NCBI GenBank assembly: GCA_003402285.1
Contig: QFXG01000016.1
Span: 83,840 to 147,839 of the forward strand
Direction of reading: 5' to 3'
Source of the DNA: Candidatus Nitrotoga sp. SPKER
GTDB lineage: Bacteria > Pseudomonadota > Gammaproteobacteria > Burkholderiales > Gallionellaceae
DNA: 64,000 nt
Positions within the stretch are counted from its first letter, which is position 1, and each line of letters starts with the position of its first letter. Below are positions 55,487 to 64,000 of this stretch, piece by piece. The position numbers were made by a program, and so were the translations under genes. Under the pieces are notes generated by a model. The model was not told the origin of the DNA. It did not search any database and worked only from the letters and a program-made list of their open reading frames with translations.

Positions 55487-58400
55487 ATGAATATTTTCAA
55501 ACAGAAACGATTAACATTGGCGCTGTTGGCCACTTTTTCGGTGGGATATTACGGGGTAGCAAGTGGCGCATTACTCATAAGCCAGACCCCTCTGTTTGTT
55601 CTTTCCGCGACAAAAGCTAATGTACTGCTAATTTTCAGTAACTCTAACGCCATGGATGAAGACCCCACGGGCTTAGCTGTGGGTAGCAACGACTCAACCA
55701 GTAAATCAGAGATCGCACGTATAGCAGCCAGAAACCTGGTAACGAATTACACCGGTCGGATCAATATGGGTTTGATGGCATACCAGCAAAGTGGTGTGGT
55801 GCATCAATGGCTGAATCAAAGCCCTTACGATATCAGCTTTGACCCTGCGACTTATGATCCGGCCTGGACGGGTGCACGAGATAGTGCAACCCATAAAAAA
55901 TTTAAAATCCCTAACTCCAGCAGTCCTAATGTGGCCGGGGCATGTACGACAAGCGGTGGCACTAAGGTTGATTGCGTGTACTACAACGTCAATCTGCCTT
56001 ACTATACCGCAACACCGCAAGGTAACAGTTTCTGCTATTCAGCCACGACAGGGGCGACCACGCCCACCTTCCCAGGTGACCATACAAGCTATCAGTGCTA
56101 CGCTACCAAGACAGGGTTTTCGAATGCTGCACCAGGTGTAGCCGGTGCAGGCTATCCGACCGGAGTACTGTTTAGTGGAACTTTTGGCCCGACCGAGAGT
56201 GATTTTGCACAAAATATAGACGACTTTGGCCAAAGACTTGCATCTTCTGATCAAGGACCAACCTGGTTTGCCAATGGCAGCCCGGGGTTGGGCTATTTAC
56301 ATGTACCGATCGTAAGCCTGGATACGGTTCAAGCAGGTAAGATTAATGTAAAGCTAGCAACGAGTGTTGTGCCCACTTGCACTCGGGTTGGGAATGTTTG
56401 TACTTGGAACGACAACCCTACCGCCATTTCAGGTGGAAATACACCGACGAATCCTAACGCACCCCTTATAAACGCAGGTTTATCTCCCATTACCGGAACA
56501 TTCAGGACAGCCAAAGATTACTTCAATGGTGCCACCACAAATTTTACTGCCGCTCAAGGCGGGCCACAGGCAGCCCCCATAGCTGCGTGTGGTCACGATT
56601 TCGTCGTATTATTGACCAATGGATTGCCTAGTCGAACTGCATCCGGTGGAGCCGTTACTTATAGCGTTGGTCAACCATTTTCGGCAAGTGAGGTGGTGAA
56701 TGCAGTGGCAGCAGTGACTAATTTGAAGAATGGTACGCGTCCAGTCGAAACTTACGTCATTGGTTTTGCCTTGCCGGAATTTACCAATAATTATTTCGTC
56801 AGCAACCCACCCAATCCGCTCGATCAAATGGCAGTCGCGGGCGGCACGTTCTCTGCTTTTTTTGCGAGTGATCTTGTCTCGCTGAACTCCACATTCAGCA
56901 AAATCTTCAGCGATATTCTTGCGAAAACGGGATCTGCAGCTGCGGTTGCTACCAATACGGCAAATCTTCAGATTGACAATTATATATTCCAGGCTAAATT
57001 TCAAACGACAGACTGGAGCGGGCAGCTGGTTTCGCTCCGCGTTGATACCAGCAGTGGCTCGGTAGTTAAGACGGAGAAATGGGATGCGGCACCCAAACTC
57101 GATGCTATATCACCCGCTAGCCGGGTCATCCTAACTAAGGGGGCGGCTGACGGAGTAAGTTTCGAATGGGCAAACCTGACGTTTGGCTCATCCACTAGTC
57201 AGCAAACCTTGCTCAACACCAACAATCTTGGTATTAACGATGGGCTGGGGTCGGCTCGACTGGATTACCTGCGTGGGGAGACCTCCAACGAAGGCACCTC
57301 ACCGGGACAATTCCGTGCTCGTAACGCATCAACAGCGAGTGGCAGCATCCTTGGCGATATTGTCAACTCCGGCCCGCTTTATGTAGGTGCACCCAAAGCC
57401 GGTTATTCGGATGTCGATTATCCTGGCTATGCTGCTTTTCGTGCGCGGTATTTAAGTCGTAAACCGGTGGTATACGTAGGTGCAAACGATGGCATGTTAC
57501 ACGGCTTCGATGCACAGCTTGATAGCAGTGGAAACCCGGTTTCCACAGGAGGAAATGAGGTGATCGCCTATGTACCATCGCAAATGTTTGGCTCCCTGAG
57601 CCAACTCACTGCTCAAAACTATAACCAGAACCATCGCTACATGGTAGATGGCACTCCCATGTCAGCCGATGTGTATTTACCGTCACTAACAGGCAGTAGC
57701 GTAGACAAGTGGCGCACCGTCTTAATCGGCAATATGAACAGCGGCGGCAAGGGTTATTTTGCGCTCGATATCACCAACCCCAATCTATCCGGCTTTTCTG
57801 CATCCACCTTCAGCGCTGGCAATGCGGCAGATTTGTTGCTATGGGAATTCACTGATGCCGATGACACCGATATGGGCTACGCGTATAACCTGCCACCACA
57901 AGATTCGACTAATAGCCAGGCCAAACAGATCGTCAGACTGCAAAACGGGAATTGGGTAGCAGTCGTCGGTAATGGTTACAACAGCACGAATGGCAGGGCG
58001 GTATTATATCTGCTTAACATTGAAAAGGGGATTGATGGCAGCTGGGTTACCTCGGGCGATTTCTTTAAAGTGGTAGCGGATAGTGGACCTAACAATGGTT
58101 TGTCAACACCCGTACCTTACGATAGTAATGGCGATGGCATGGTAGATGTTGCTTACGCAGGCGATCTACTGGGTAATATGTGGCGGTTTGATATCAGCAC
58201 CCCCTCCACTCCCGTCGCCTCACTTTTGTTCAGTAGCGGAACAACCAAGCCAATTACAACTCCCCCCGTGGTGTTCTCTCATCCATCGGGCGGTAACATG
58301 GTGTTATTTGGGACGGGCAAATATCTGGAGCTGACAGACAACGCGACTGCCGCCACGCAAACGATATATGGCATACGCGATAGTGGTTCGGGTACGGTGC

Positions 58401-58888
58401 TGGCGAGCGCGTTGGAAGTGCGAACCATGCTTGATCCAACTGGGAAGCGCACGATATCAGGCTCGTTGATTAATTGGACAACAAAGCAGGGGTGGCTCCT
58501 CGACCTGCCTGCTTCGGGAGAACGTCTGACCGGTGTCCCCAAAATGGAGAGCGGTAATTTTTTCTTTAATACCTTGATTCCTTCCACTGTAGCATGCGAA
58601 TCTGGAGGGACAGGTTGGTTGATGGCTGTGGATAGTCTGACCGGAGCTCAGCCTGGTTTGCTAGTGTTTGATGGGAATAAGGATGGTGTTTTTAATAATG
58701 CAGATCTGAACTTCGGTGGAATGAAAATCGGCGCCGCCATCGGAGGTACGACGTTTATCAAAGGAACAGTAGGTAGTTCAGTCGGACTTGGTATCGCCTC
58801 ACTGACCAACGGTGAATTAATTGCGCCAAAAATTAATTTCGGTTCCTTAACTGGTGGCCGCGTTAATTGGCGGGAAATTTTGCAATAA
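55487..58888 (+). CDS. pilY1: Type IV pilus tip adhesin / biogenesis factor PilY1
   Basis: 1133 residues from ATG 55487 (AAAGGAG eight bases before). Signal peptide cut near SGA. The N-terminal 450 residues have a VWA-like layout (ANVLLIFSNSNAMDED near residue 45). The C-terminal half is a PilY1 beta-propeller (PVVYVGANDGMLHGFDA, KGYFALDITNP) with a Ca2+ loop DSNGDGMVDVAYAGDLLGNMWRFD and a second Asp-rich loop DGNKDGVFNNADL. In Pseudomonas and Neisseria such proteins control pilus extension, adhesion and surface sensing. In operon position between pilX and pilE. Confidence 0.95.
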   Translation: MNIFKQKRLTLALLATFSVGYYGVASGALLISQTPLFVLSATKANVLLIFSNSNAMDEDPTGLAVGSNDSTSKSEIARIAARNLVTNYTGRINMGLMAYQQSGVVHQWLNQSPYDISFDPATYDPAWTGARDSATHKKFKIPNSSSPNVAGACTTSGGTKVDCVYYNVNLPYYTATPQGNSFCYSATTGATTPTFPGDHTSYQCYATKTGFSNAAPGVAGAGYPTGVLFSGTFGPTESDFAQNIDDFGQRLASSDQGPTWFANGSPGLGYLHVPIVSLDTVQAGKINVKLATSVVPTCTRVGNVCTWNDNPTAISGGNTPTNPNAPLINAGLSPITGTFRTAKDYFNGATTNFTAAQGGPQAAPIAACGHDFVVLLTNGLPSRTASGGAVTYSVGQPFSASEVVNAVAAVTNLKNGTRPVETYVIGFALPEFTNNYFVSNPPNPLDQMAVAGGTFSAFFASDLVSLNSTFSKIFSDILAKTGSAAAVATNTANLQIDNYIFQAKFQTTDWSGQLVSLRVDTSSGSVVKTEKWDAAPKLDAISPASRVILTKGAADGVSFEWANLTFGSSTSQQTLLNTNNLGINDGLGSARLDYLRGETSNEGTSPGQFRARNASTASGSILGDIVNSGPLYVGAPKAGYSDVDYPGYAAFRARYLSRKPVVYVGANDGMLHGFDAQLDSSGNPVSTGGNEVIAYVPSQMFGSLSQLTAQNYNQNHRYMVDGTPMSADVYLPSLTGSSVDKWRTVLIGNMNSGGKGYFALDITNPNLSGFSASTFSAGNAADLLLWEFTDADDTDMGYAYNLPPQDSTNSQAKQIVRLQNGNWVAVVGNGYNSTNGRAVLYLLNIEKGIDGSWVTSGDFFKVVADSGPNNGLSTPVPYDSNGDGMVDVAYAGDLLGNMWRFDISTPSTPVASLLFSSGTTKPITTPPVVFSHPSGGNMVLFGTGKYLELTDNATAATQTIYGIRDSGSGTVLASALEVRTMLDPTGKRTISGSLINWTTKQGWLLDLPASGERLTGVPKMESGNFFFNTLIPSTVACESGGTGWLMAVDSLTGAQPGLLVFDGNKDGVFNNADLNFGGMKIGAAIGGTTFIKGTVGSSVGLGIASLTNGELIAPKINFGSLTGGRVNWREILQ

Positions 58889-58902
58889 ACGGAGAAAATT
58901 CC

Positions 58903-59391
58903 ATGCGAGCAGATACAATTAGGAAAAACGCCGATATGGTTACATTTGCACGATCTGGGTTGCGGGCAATCCTTAAACGCCAGCTTGGATTTACGCTGGT
59001 TGAACTGATGGTCACTGTGGTGATCATCGGCATTCTTTCTGCAATTGCTTATCCCAGTTACACACAATATGTATTACGTACAAACCGTGCAGAGGCGCGC
59101 GCTATATTAATGGAAAGCGTGCAGTTTCTTGAACGGAATTACACTACGGCTAACCGCTATGACCAAACCAGCGCGGGAGCTGCTATCGCTTTACCATACC
59201 TAACCTCACCGAAAACCGGAACAACAAAATACAACATCACTGCAGCATATGGTGCAGCGCCAGCCCAGACTTTTACACTTAGTGCAACACCTACTGGCGT
59301 CATGTCTACTGATGCGTGCGGCACCTACACGCTGGATAATACCGGAATACAAGGGAGTGGCGGCACGATAGCCGAGTGTTGGGCAAGGTAG
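58903..59391 (+). CDS. pilE: Type IV minor pilin PilE
   Basis: 162 residues from ATG 58903 (GGAG upstream). Leader of about 32 residues, then GFTLVELMVTVVIIGILSAIAYPSYTQYVLRTNRAEARA, a classic prepilin. C-terminal disulfide pair (TDACGTYTL...AECWAR). By position and size this is the minor pilin PilE of the pilV-W-X-Y1-E group rather than the major pilin. Last gene of the operon. Confidence 0.92.
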   Translation: MRADTIRKNADMVTFARSGLRAILKRQLGFTLVELMVTVVIIGILSAIAYPSYTQYVLRTNRAEARAILMESVQFLERNYTTANRYDQTSAGAAIALPYLTSPKTGTTKYNITAAYGAAPAQTFTLSATPTGVMSTDACGTYTLDNTGIQGSGGTIAECWAR

Positions 59392-59411
59392 CCGACAGGC
59401 CATAGTGCATG

Positions 59412-59427
59412 TGCATGTGCACATGCA
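59412..59427. repeat. 16-bp perfect palindrome after pilE
   Basis: TGCATGTGCACATGCA, within a GTGCAT-rich stretch 21 bases after the pilE stop. It could be a protein-binding site or a weak hairpin; no T-run follows. Confidence 0.5.
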
Positions 59428-59546
59428 TGATTGCTATTTATCCACTTTGATCTAACCGCCGCAAGCATGTTGGATATTAATTTAAACACACTGCCGTCCA
59501 CAATGTATCTTTAGAGATGGCAGCAGATTTTTCAATAGGAGCGTGA

Positions 59547-59906
59547 ATGATGAAGCAGCTTGTTGCGATATTTGTTTCAGCCATTTTTTTCAGTAGCTTG
59601 GCGCAGGCCAGAATGGTGATTGAATCCTCCCGGTCAGGAAGCGATATTTCGGCCACGCCAGTGAATCTAGCCCCACAAAGTGGTCAGGTGAGTGAAATCC
59701 ACGTAAATGAGAGCAGAATGGTGATTGGAGGGGTAACTTACGCGTATGACCCTTTGAGCACAACAGTCACAGTAAATGGAAAGCGTTCAACGATCAGTGA
59801 CTTACGAAGCGGTGAAGTGGTGCAGTTTGAAGCGGTACCACATGGTAAAAATATGTTGAATATTTTAACAGCTATCAGTGTGGAAATTTTCAGTATGCGA
59901 AAATAA
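59547..59906 (+). CDS. Small secreted protein, unknown
   Basis: 119 residues; AGGAG five bases before ATGATG. Signal peptide MMKQLVAIFVSAIFFSSLAQA is followed by a beta-rich stretch (RMVIGGVTYAYDPLSTTVTVNGKRSTISDLRSGEVVQFEAV). No family is certain; the last part resembles periplasmic proteins seen next to pilin loci. Follows pilE by 155 bases. Confidence 0.75.
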   Translation: MMKQLVAIFVSAIFFSSLAQARMVIESSRSGSDISATPVNLAPQSGQVSEIHVNESRMVIGGVTYAYDPLSTTVTVNGKRSTISDLRSGEVVQFEAVPHGKNMLNILTAISVEIFSMRK

Positions 59907-60521
59907 ACCCTGTTTTAATTATTAGACAGAGAAATAGCGCGAAAAACTGATGGATCAACTTGGAATACTGGTTAATAGCTCAATCATGCTGAATGCCAGC
60001 CATATCAGCCCAGAAAAATTTTGGCTACTTATGTGAGAACGACCACGCATTGTGATCAATCAATTAGGAAAAAGGGCTTTTGGTCACGCAGATAATCCAG
60101 GTCAAGCTTTAAAGTGGCCTGCGAAATCCCAAGGCATTTTCAGAAAAATAGAAATTAGTACTACTCGACGTAAATCAGCAGCTGTTTAATTTTGTAAAAA
60201 TATTATTTCAAATTCATATGTTTATCACGTTAAATTACGTGATAAGATGCTGGCACAGCCTAATACTGGTCGCTCTGAATGTTTAGAACACTGACCACGT
60301 TCGACACTACATACTTCAGCTTATGCACCGACATATCTATTCATGATCTGACATAAGATGTCTTTTCAACATTTTCACTTTCTTGTGCTTTGCCAATACT
60401 CGAAATATCGCACCAAGGTGCTAGTCCAATACTCCAGATATTTTCTTCTTCTGTGGGGGTGATAAGTTAATTACCCACTTTATTTCACATAGAACCCTTT
60501 TTATTCATTTAGGAAACCACT
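59907..60521. other. Gene-free interval
   Basis: About 600 AT-rich bases. A plus-strand stretch around 59950-60190 reads as coding-like with one stop (MDQLGILVNSSIMLNASHISPEKFWLLM, stop, then a basic segment) but no family is recognised. Probably decayed sequence. Confidence 0.3.
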
Positions 60522-60707
60522 ATGCCTTACGTCAACATTCGCATTACCGGTGCCCTCAGCCGCGAACAAAAAGCCAAGATCGCTACAGAAATCACCGACA
60601 CCCTCGAACGCATCGCACACAAACCAAAGTCCTACACCTACATTACCTTCGACGAATTGTCGGATGAAAACTGGGCGATTGCGGGAAAGTTGCTGAATGA
60701 GGAGTAA
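60522..60707 (+). CDS. 4-oxalocrotonate tautomerase family protein
   Basis: 61 residues, the family length. After Met removal Pro1 is the catalytic base (M-PYVNIRITG); Arg in GALSREQK is the usual second residue. TTAGGAAA precedes the start. Enzymes of this fold isomerise enols or unsaturated ketoacids; the substrate is unknown. Overlaps the flavoprotein gene by 11 bases. Confidence 0.9.
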   Translation: MPYVNIRITGALSREQKAKIATEITDTLERIAHKPKSYTYITFDELSDENWAIAGKLLNEE

Positions 60708-61944
60708 GCTCAAAACCAGATCAGTTGCCATCATCGGCGGCGGGCCTGCCGGACTGATGGCTGCAGAGGTATTGATTCAGAACGGCGTTCGTGTCGATCT
60801 TTACGATGCGATGCCATCCGTGGGGCGCAAATTTCTGATGGCTGGCAAGGGCGGCATGAACATCACGCATTCCGAGCCAATCGAACCATTTCTCTCACGC
60901 TATGGTGCACGCCGCGCCCAGATCAAGCCGCTGCTTGATACTTTCGGGCCGAAGGCTCTACAAGAGTGGGTGCACAACCTCGGCATCGCTACATTCGTCG
61001 GCACGTCCGGGCGCATATTTCCGACTGACATGAAAGCAGCGCCGCTCTTGCGCACCTGGCTGCACCGCTTGCGTGAAGCAGGTGTGAATTTCCATATGCG
61101 CCATCGCTGGTGCGGGTGGAATGAAAATGGTGCACTTCGTTTTGCCACACCACAGGGCGAGCATACTGCGGATGCCGATGCAGTGGTTCTGGCACTAGGC
61201 GGCGGCAGTTGGGCGCGGCTCGGTTCTGATGGCGCATGGGTGTCGCTGCTCGAACAACGTGGCATTCCCATGGTGGCATTACGGCCCGCAAACTGCGGTT
61301 TTGATATTGGCTGGAGTGAGCACTTCAAATCCCGCTTCGCCGGGCATGCGGTAAAAGCGGTGGCTGTGACCTTTATCGATGCCGCAGGAAGTATTCACCG
61401 TCGACAGGGCGACCTCATGATAACAGTGACCGGGATTGAAGGCGGACCGATCTACGCTTTGTCTGCACTCCTGCGCGATGAGATTGCAGCCACAGGCGCG
61501 GCAGTCATTTACCTTGATCTGACGCCCGGGAAAGATTTACCGCGTGTCATTGGCGAGATAGCACATCCGCGCGGATCCCGCTCGATGGCCAGTCACCTGC
61601 AAAGCCGGGCAAACATCAAGGGGGTAAAAGCTGGCCTGCTGCGCGAAAGGGTGGTGCCCTCAGACTTCGCCAACCCCGAGCGCCTTGCGGCTGCGATTAA
61701 ATCATTACCATTACGGCTCATCGCTCCTCGTCCACTAGTTGAAGCCATCAGCAGCGCAGGAGGCGTTGCCTTCGAGGCGTTGGACGAATGCTTGATGATA
61801 CGCGCCCTGCCCGGCGTATTTTGTGCAGGCGAAATGCTGGATTGGGAAGCACCCACCGGCGGCTATCTGCTTACCGCCTGTTTCGCAAGCGGGCGCGTCG
61901 CAGGTATGGGAGCATTAAACCATCATATCGATCCGGCCCGATGA
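60697..61944 (+). CDS. FAD-dependent oxidoreductase, BaiN/HI0933-like (TIGR03862 type)
   Basis: 415 residues. The FAD motif SVAIIGGGPAGLMAAE opens the protein; VGRKFLMAGKGGMNITHSEP and the C-terminal GVFCAGEMLDWEAPTGGYLLTACFASGRVAG are typical of the BaiN/HI0933 flavoprotein family. Related enzymes reduce or oxidise C-C bonds; this subgroup has no known substrate. Coupled to the tautomerase by overlap, so both may act on one compound. Confidence 0.88.
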   Translation: MRSKLKTRSVAIIGGGPAGLMAAEVLIQNGVRVDLYDAMPSVGRKFLMAGKGGMNITHSEPIEPFLSRYGARRAQIKPLLDTFGPKALQEWVHNLGIATFVGTSGRIFPTDMKAAPLLRTWLHRLREAGVNFHMRHRWCGWNENGALRFATPQGEHTADADAVVLALGGGSWARLGSDGAWVSLLEQRGIPMVALRPANCGFDIGWSEHFKSRFAGHAVKAVAVTFIDAAGSIHRRQGDLMITVTGIEGGPIYALSALLRDEIAATGAAVIYLDLTPGKDLPRVIGEIAHPRGSRSMASHLQSRANIKGVKAGLLRERVVPSDFANPERLAAAIKSLPLRLIAPRPLVEAISSAGGVAFEALDECLMIRALPGVFCAGEMLDWEAPTGGYLLTACFASGRVAGMGALNHHIDPAR

Positions 61945-61985
61945 TCTATACACTTTCATGATTCTTCATTATTAGAAACGCGAGT

Positions 61986-62923
61986 TCAAGTTTGAAGTGC
62001 AACGCCTGACTTGAAGAATACCTGACTGGGTGTTTTGTACTCAAGCCTTTTTCTGGGTCGGTTGTTCAATCTAAACATTGCCATATCAATCTCCTGCTGT
62101 GTAATGGTGGTGAAGTCCCGATTTTTTGGGAAATACTGCCGTATCAATCCATTTGTGTTTTCGTTAGTGCCTCGCTCCCATGACGAGTAAGGGTGCGCGA
62201 AATAGAAATTTGCTTTCAGTTTTTTAGCAATTTCTTCATGTCCGGCGAACTCGCGCCCGTTGTCTGAAGTAATGGTGTGAACCTTTTTCCGATACGGCTT
62301 CAATAGCGCGATCATTGCCCGGCTGACTGCTTGAGCTGTCTTTCGCTCAACCTTGAGTATCAGCGTGAATCCAGTCTTGCGTTCAACAATGCTTACGATA
62401 GCTTGCTTGTGGTTCTTGCCGATGACGGTATCAGCCTCCCAGTCGCCAATCCGACTGCGGGTCTCGACGATAGCTGGACGATCCTCAATGGAGAGGCGGT
62501 TCGGAATCGTGCCTCGCCGATCGATCTTGCCGTAACGCTTCTTGCGTTGTTTCTGACAGCGTAGATTCTGTCATAACAAACCACCAGCACGTTTGTCGGC
62601 ATAAACACGCTGATACACCGTCTCCGGGCTGATGGCAGCATGCCCACTAATTTGCTCCGGGCTCCATTGCTCCAACAGCCTCTCTTGAGCGAATTGCCGG
62701 TGGCATCATCTATCGTCCGTGCATTCATAGAGCGTCGTCCTGTTGCCATGCTGTGCGCCTGTTTCGGTCGATAGCTACGCCGCCCACAGTTACGCGTTAA
62801 TTCTCTGCTGATAGTTGAGTCACTTCGTTTCAACACTTGCGCTATTTCGTATTGCTTGTGCCCCGCTTTCTTTAAGGCATAAATCTGGTATCGTTCTTCT
62901 CGGGTAAGATGTGTGTAGTTCAT
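61986..62923 (-). pseudogene. IS30-family transposase, frameshifted
   Basis: N-terminus MNYTHLTREERYQIYALKKAGHKQYEIAQVL with HTH (RSDSTISRELTRN); the catalytic domain reads DWEADTVIGKNHK, TSDNGREFAGHEEIAK and YSSWERGTNENTNGLIRQYFPK (DDE). One base is lost near 62699 (in DATWQFAQERLL) and a TGA at 62571-62573 interrupts GGLL-QNLRC. Both need repair for function; otherwise about full length. Confidence 0.9.
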
Positions 62924-63010
62924 TTGTGTAATTTCGACTGGCTGGTCAAAAAGCACGGATGCTACCGCATCCCACCCACCTGACCTGCGTTACTCAAAAT
63001 TGCACTTCAT
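61986..63010 (-). mobile_element. IS30-family insertion sequence, inactive
   Basis: About 1.02 kb with inverted GAAGTGCAA ends (61994-62002 and 62999-63007) around an IS30 transposase. No clear target-site duplication is visible. The exact ends are uncertain by a few bases. Confidence 0.8.
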
Positions 63011-63173
63011 CCTAATGATCAAAATTGAAGCTAATTGACCGCCCACCCTCAGAAGAATATCGGTTTTTTCATTTCGCCATCCATTTCAAGAAGTGGAGTT
63101 TCAACAAAACTCGAGCGATTCATTTAAGGCTATTGATATCTCATGTGAACATTGATATTTTTTAGAGATAACC
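63011..63173. other. Intergenic flank of the IS30 element
   Basis: Nothing coding. Continues to 63386 as the leader region of the chemoreceptor gene. Confidence 0.4.
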
Positions 63174-63200
63174 TAAATAAATCCATAAATTTTCCGATAG
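63174..63200 (+). promoter_or_regulatory. Putative FliA (sigma28) promoter of the chemoreceptor gene
   Basis: TAAATAAA (63174-63181), 11 bases, then TCCGATAG (63193-63200). The consensus is TAAAGTTT-N11-GCCGATAA. It lies about 190 bases before the start, giving a long leader, but flagellar-class control of chemoreceptors is well known. Confidence 0.45.
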
Positions 63201-63386
63201 AGAAAGTGTACCCAATTTTTGCTGGTAGCTGTCCACCTACCGGAGAATAGCAGCATCGCTTGAGGCGCCGAACCTGTTCCAAATAGCTACACATTTAATT
63301 CCGCATTGAATCTACTTTAAATTCAAGAACAAATTTATATGCTGGTGCAATCAATTATTGGGTAGCCACAATAATAAGGGGAGATA

Positions 63387-64000
63387 ATGAATAATCTAAC
63401 TGTCAAAATAAAACTCATCCTTCTTATGGCGGTAGCGATTACTGCTCTGCTTGCTACCGGCATGGCGGGATGGCTCGGCATTTCAAATGTAACTTCATCC
63501 ATGAAGGAAATAGGCGAGGTACGGTTACCCTCTATTCTTGGTCTTGACATCGTCCATGAAGGACAGACTGCGATACGTTCTGAAAACAGAAGGGTCGCCT
63601 TTTTCGAAAACGACTACTCTTCGCAAGATAAATATACAGCTGCATTAAATGCGAAAGAGACCATCTGGCAGCGTATTAACAAAGGGTGGAAGCTTTATGA
63701 GCCATTGCCACAAACCAAGGAAGAAGAGGTATTGTGGAAGCAGTTTCTCTTGGAATGGGATGCCTTTAAGCTAGCCGATAAACGAGTCAATGAAACCATC
63801 TCAGCCTTGAGCCACAACAGTTCCGAAAAAGAACAGAAACAATTGTTCGTCGATTACTACCAGCGTATGGAGGCGTCCGTGCCTTTCTTTACGAAAGCCG
63901 AAATCACCTTGGGAAAAATTATTGATCTCAATGTTGATGTGGGCAATATTGCCGCCAAAGATGGTATCGACGCCGCTGCTTTTTCCAACAATCGCATGCT
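63387..64000 (+). CDS. Methyl-accepting chemotaxis protein, N-terminal part
   Basis: The window ends inside the gene. From ATG 63387 (AAGGGGAG upstream): a membrane helix MNNLTVKIKLILLMAVAITALLATGMAGWLGI, then a periplasmic four-helix bundle (4HB_MCP type) with SMKEIGEVRLPSILGLDIVHEGQTAIRSENRRVAFFE. The second membrane helix, HAMP and signalling domains would lie beyond 64000. The ligand cannot be predicted. Confidence 0.85.
   Translation, partial: MNNLTVKIKLILLMAVAITALLATGMAGWLGISNVTSSMKEIGEVRLPSILGLDIVHEGQTAIRSENRRVAFFENDYSSQDKYTAALNAKETIWQRINKGWKLYEPLPQTKEEEVLWKQFLLEWDAFKLADKRVNETISALSHNSSEKEQKQLFVDYYQRMEASVPFFTKAEITLGKIIDLNVDVGNIAAKDGIDAAAFSNNRM

Overview
The window looks like a chromosome segment of a betaproteobacterium, probably of the Nitrosomonadales / Gallionellaceae-like group. 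This is inferred from gene order (rplM-rpsI-argC, folC-dedD-cvpA-purF, ybgC-tolQRAB-pal-cpoB-queE-queC, fimT-pilVWXY1E) and protein flavour; no database search was possible. Housekeeping genes alternate with clearly acquired or decaying stretches.

Layout. 1-7.4 kb (minus strand): start of argC, ribosomal proteins S9/L13 behind a strong sigma70 promoter, purF-cvpA-dedD-folC, SelO and a DUF2062 membrane protein. 7.5-14 kb (plus): a P-type ATPase, the DNA-uptake channel ComEC and an Hsp70-like YegD protein, then a beta-hydroxyacid dehydrogenase on the minus strand. 15-20.4 kb is an accessory island: a relic copy of the yegD 3' end, a frameshifted BrnT toxin with an intact CopG-type antitoxin, a two-gene nuclease/helicase pair resembling the Hachiman (HamAB) anti-phage system, and a cupin gene broken by one amber codon. 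20.6-29 kb returns to core functions: L-serine dehydratase, an AraC regulator behind the decayed remains of a pstB gene, alr, lplT, tsaB-rimI-udg and ispD-ispF.

29-33.4 kb is gene-poor and AT-rich, with an EF-hand protein, DUF2283, a dead DUF2158 gene, an orphan HicB-like antitoxin and an IS481-type relic. 33.5-41.1 kb is an integrative element of about 7.6 kb inserted in tRNA-Thr(TGT). It is bounded by an 81-bp direct repeat carrying the tRNA 3' part and its terminator. It carries a tyrosine integrase with paired TGGTTAC sites at both ends, a BrnT/BrnA pair, a HExxH metallopeptidase and a set of small DNA-binding or unknown proteins; no capsid or conjugation genes are visible.

41-52.2 kb holds tRNA-Thr, tRNA-Lys, queE-queC and an unusual Tol-Pal operon. 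The pal-cpoB pair is duplicated. The main Pal has a very long Ala-rich stalk, the main CpoB is about three times normal size because of a giant coiled coil, the second Pal has a (Gly-Ser) linker encoded by a perfect hexanucleotide repeat, and the second CpoB has lost its TPR domain. 52.7-59.9 kb is a minor-pilin operon for type IV pili (fimT, pilV, pilW, pilX, pilY1, pilE) plus a small secreted protein; with ComEC it is consistent with twitching and DNA uptake. The window ends with a tautomerase, a BaiN/HI0933-type flavoprotein, a degenerate IS30 element and the 5' end of a chemotaxis receptor behind a FliA-like promoter.
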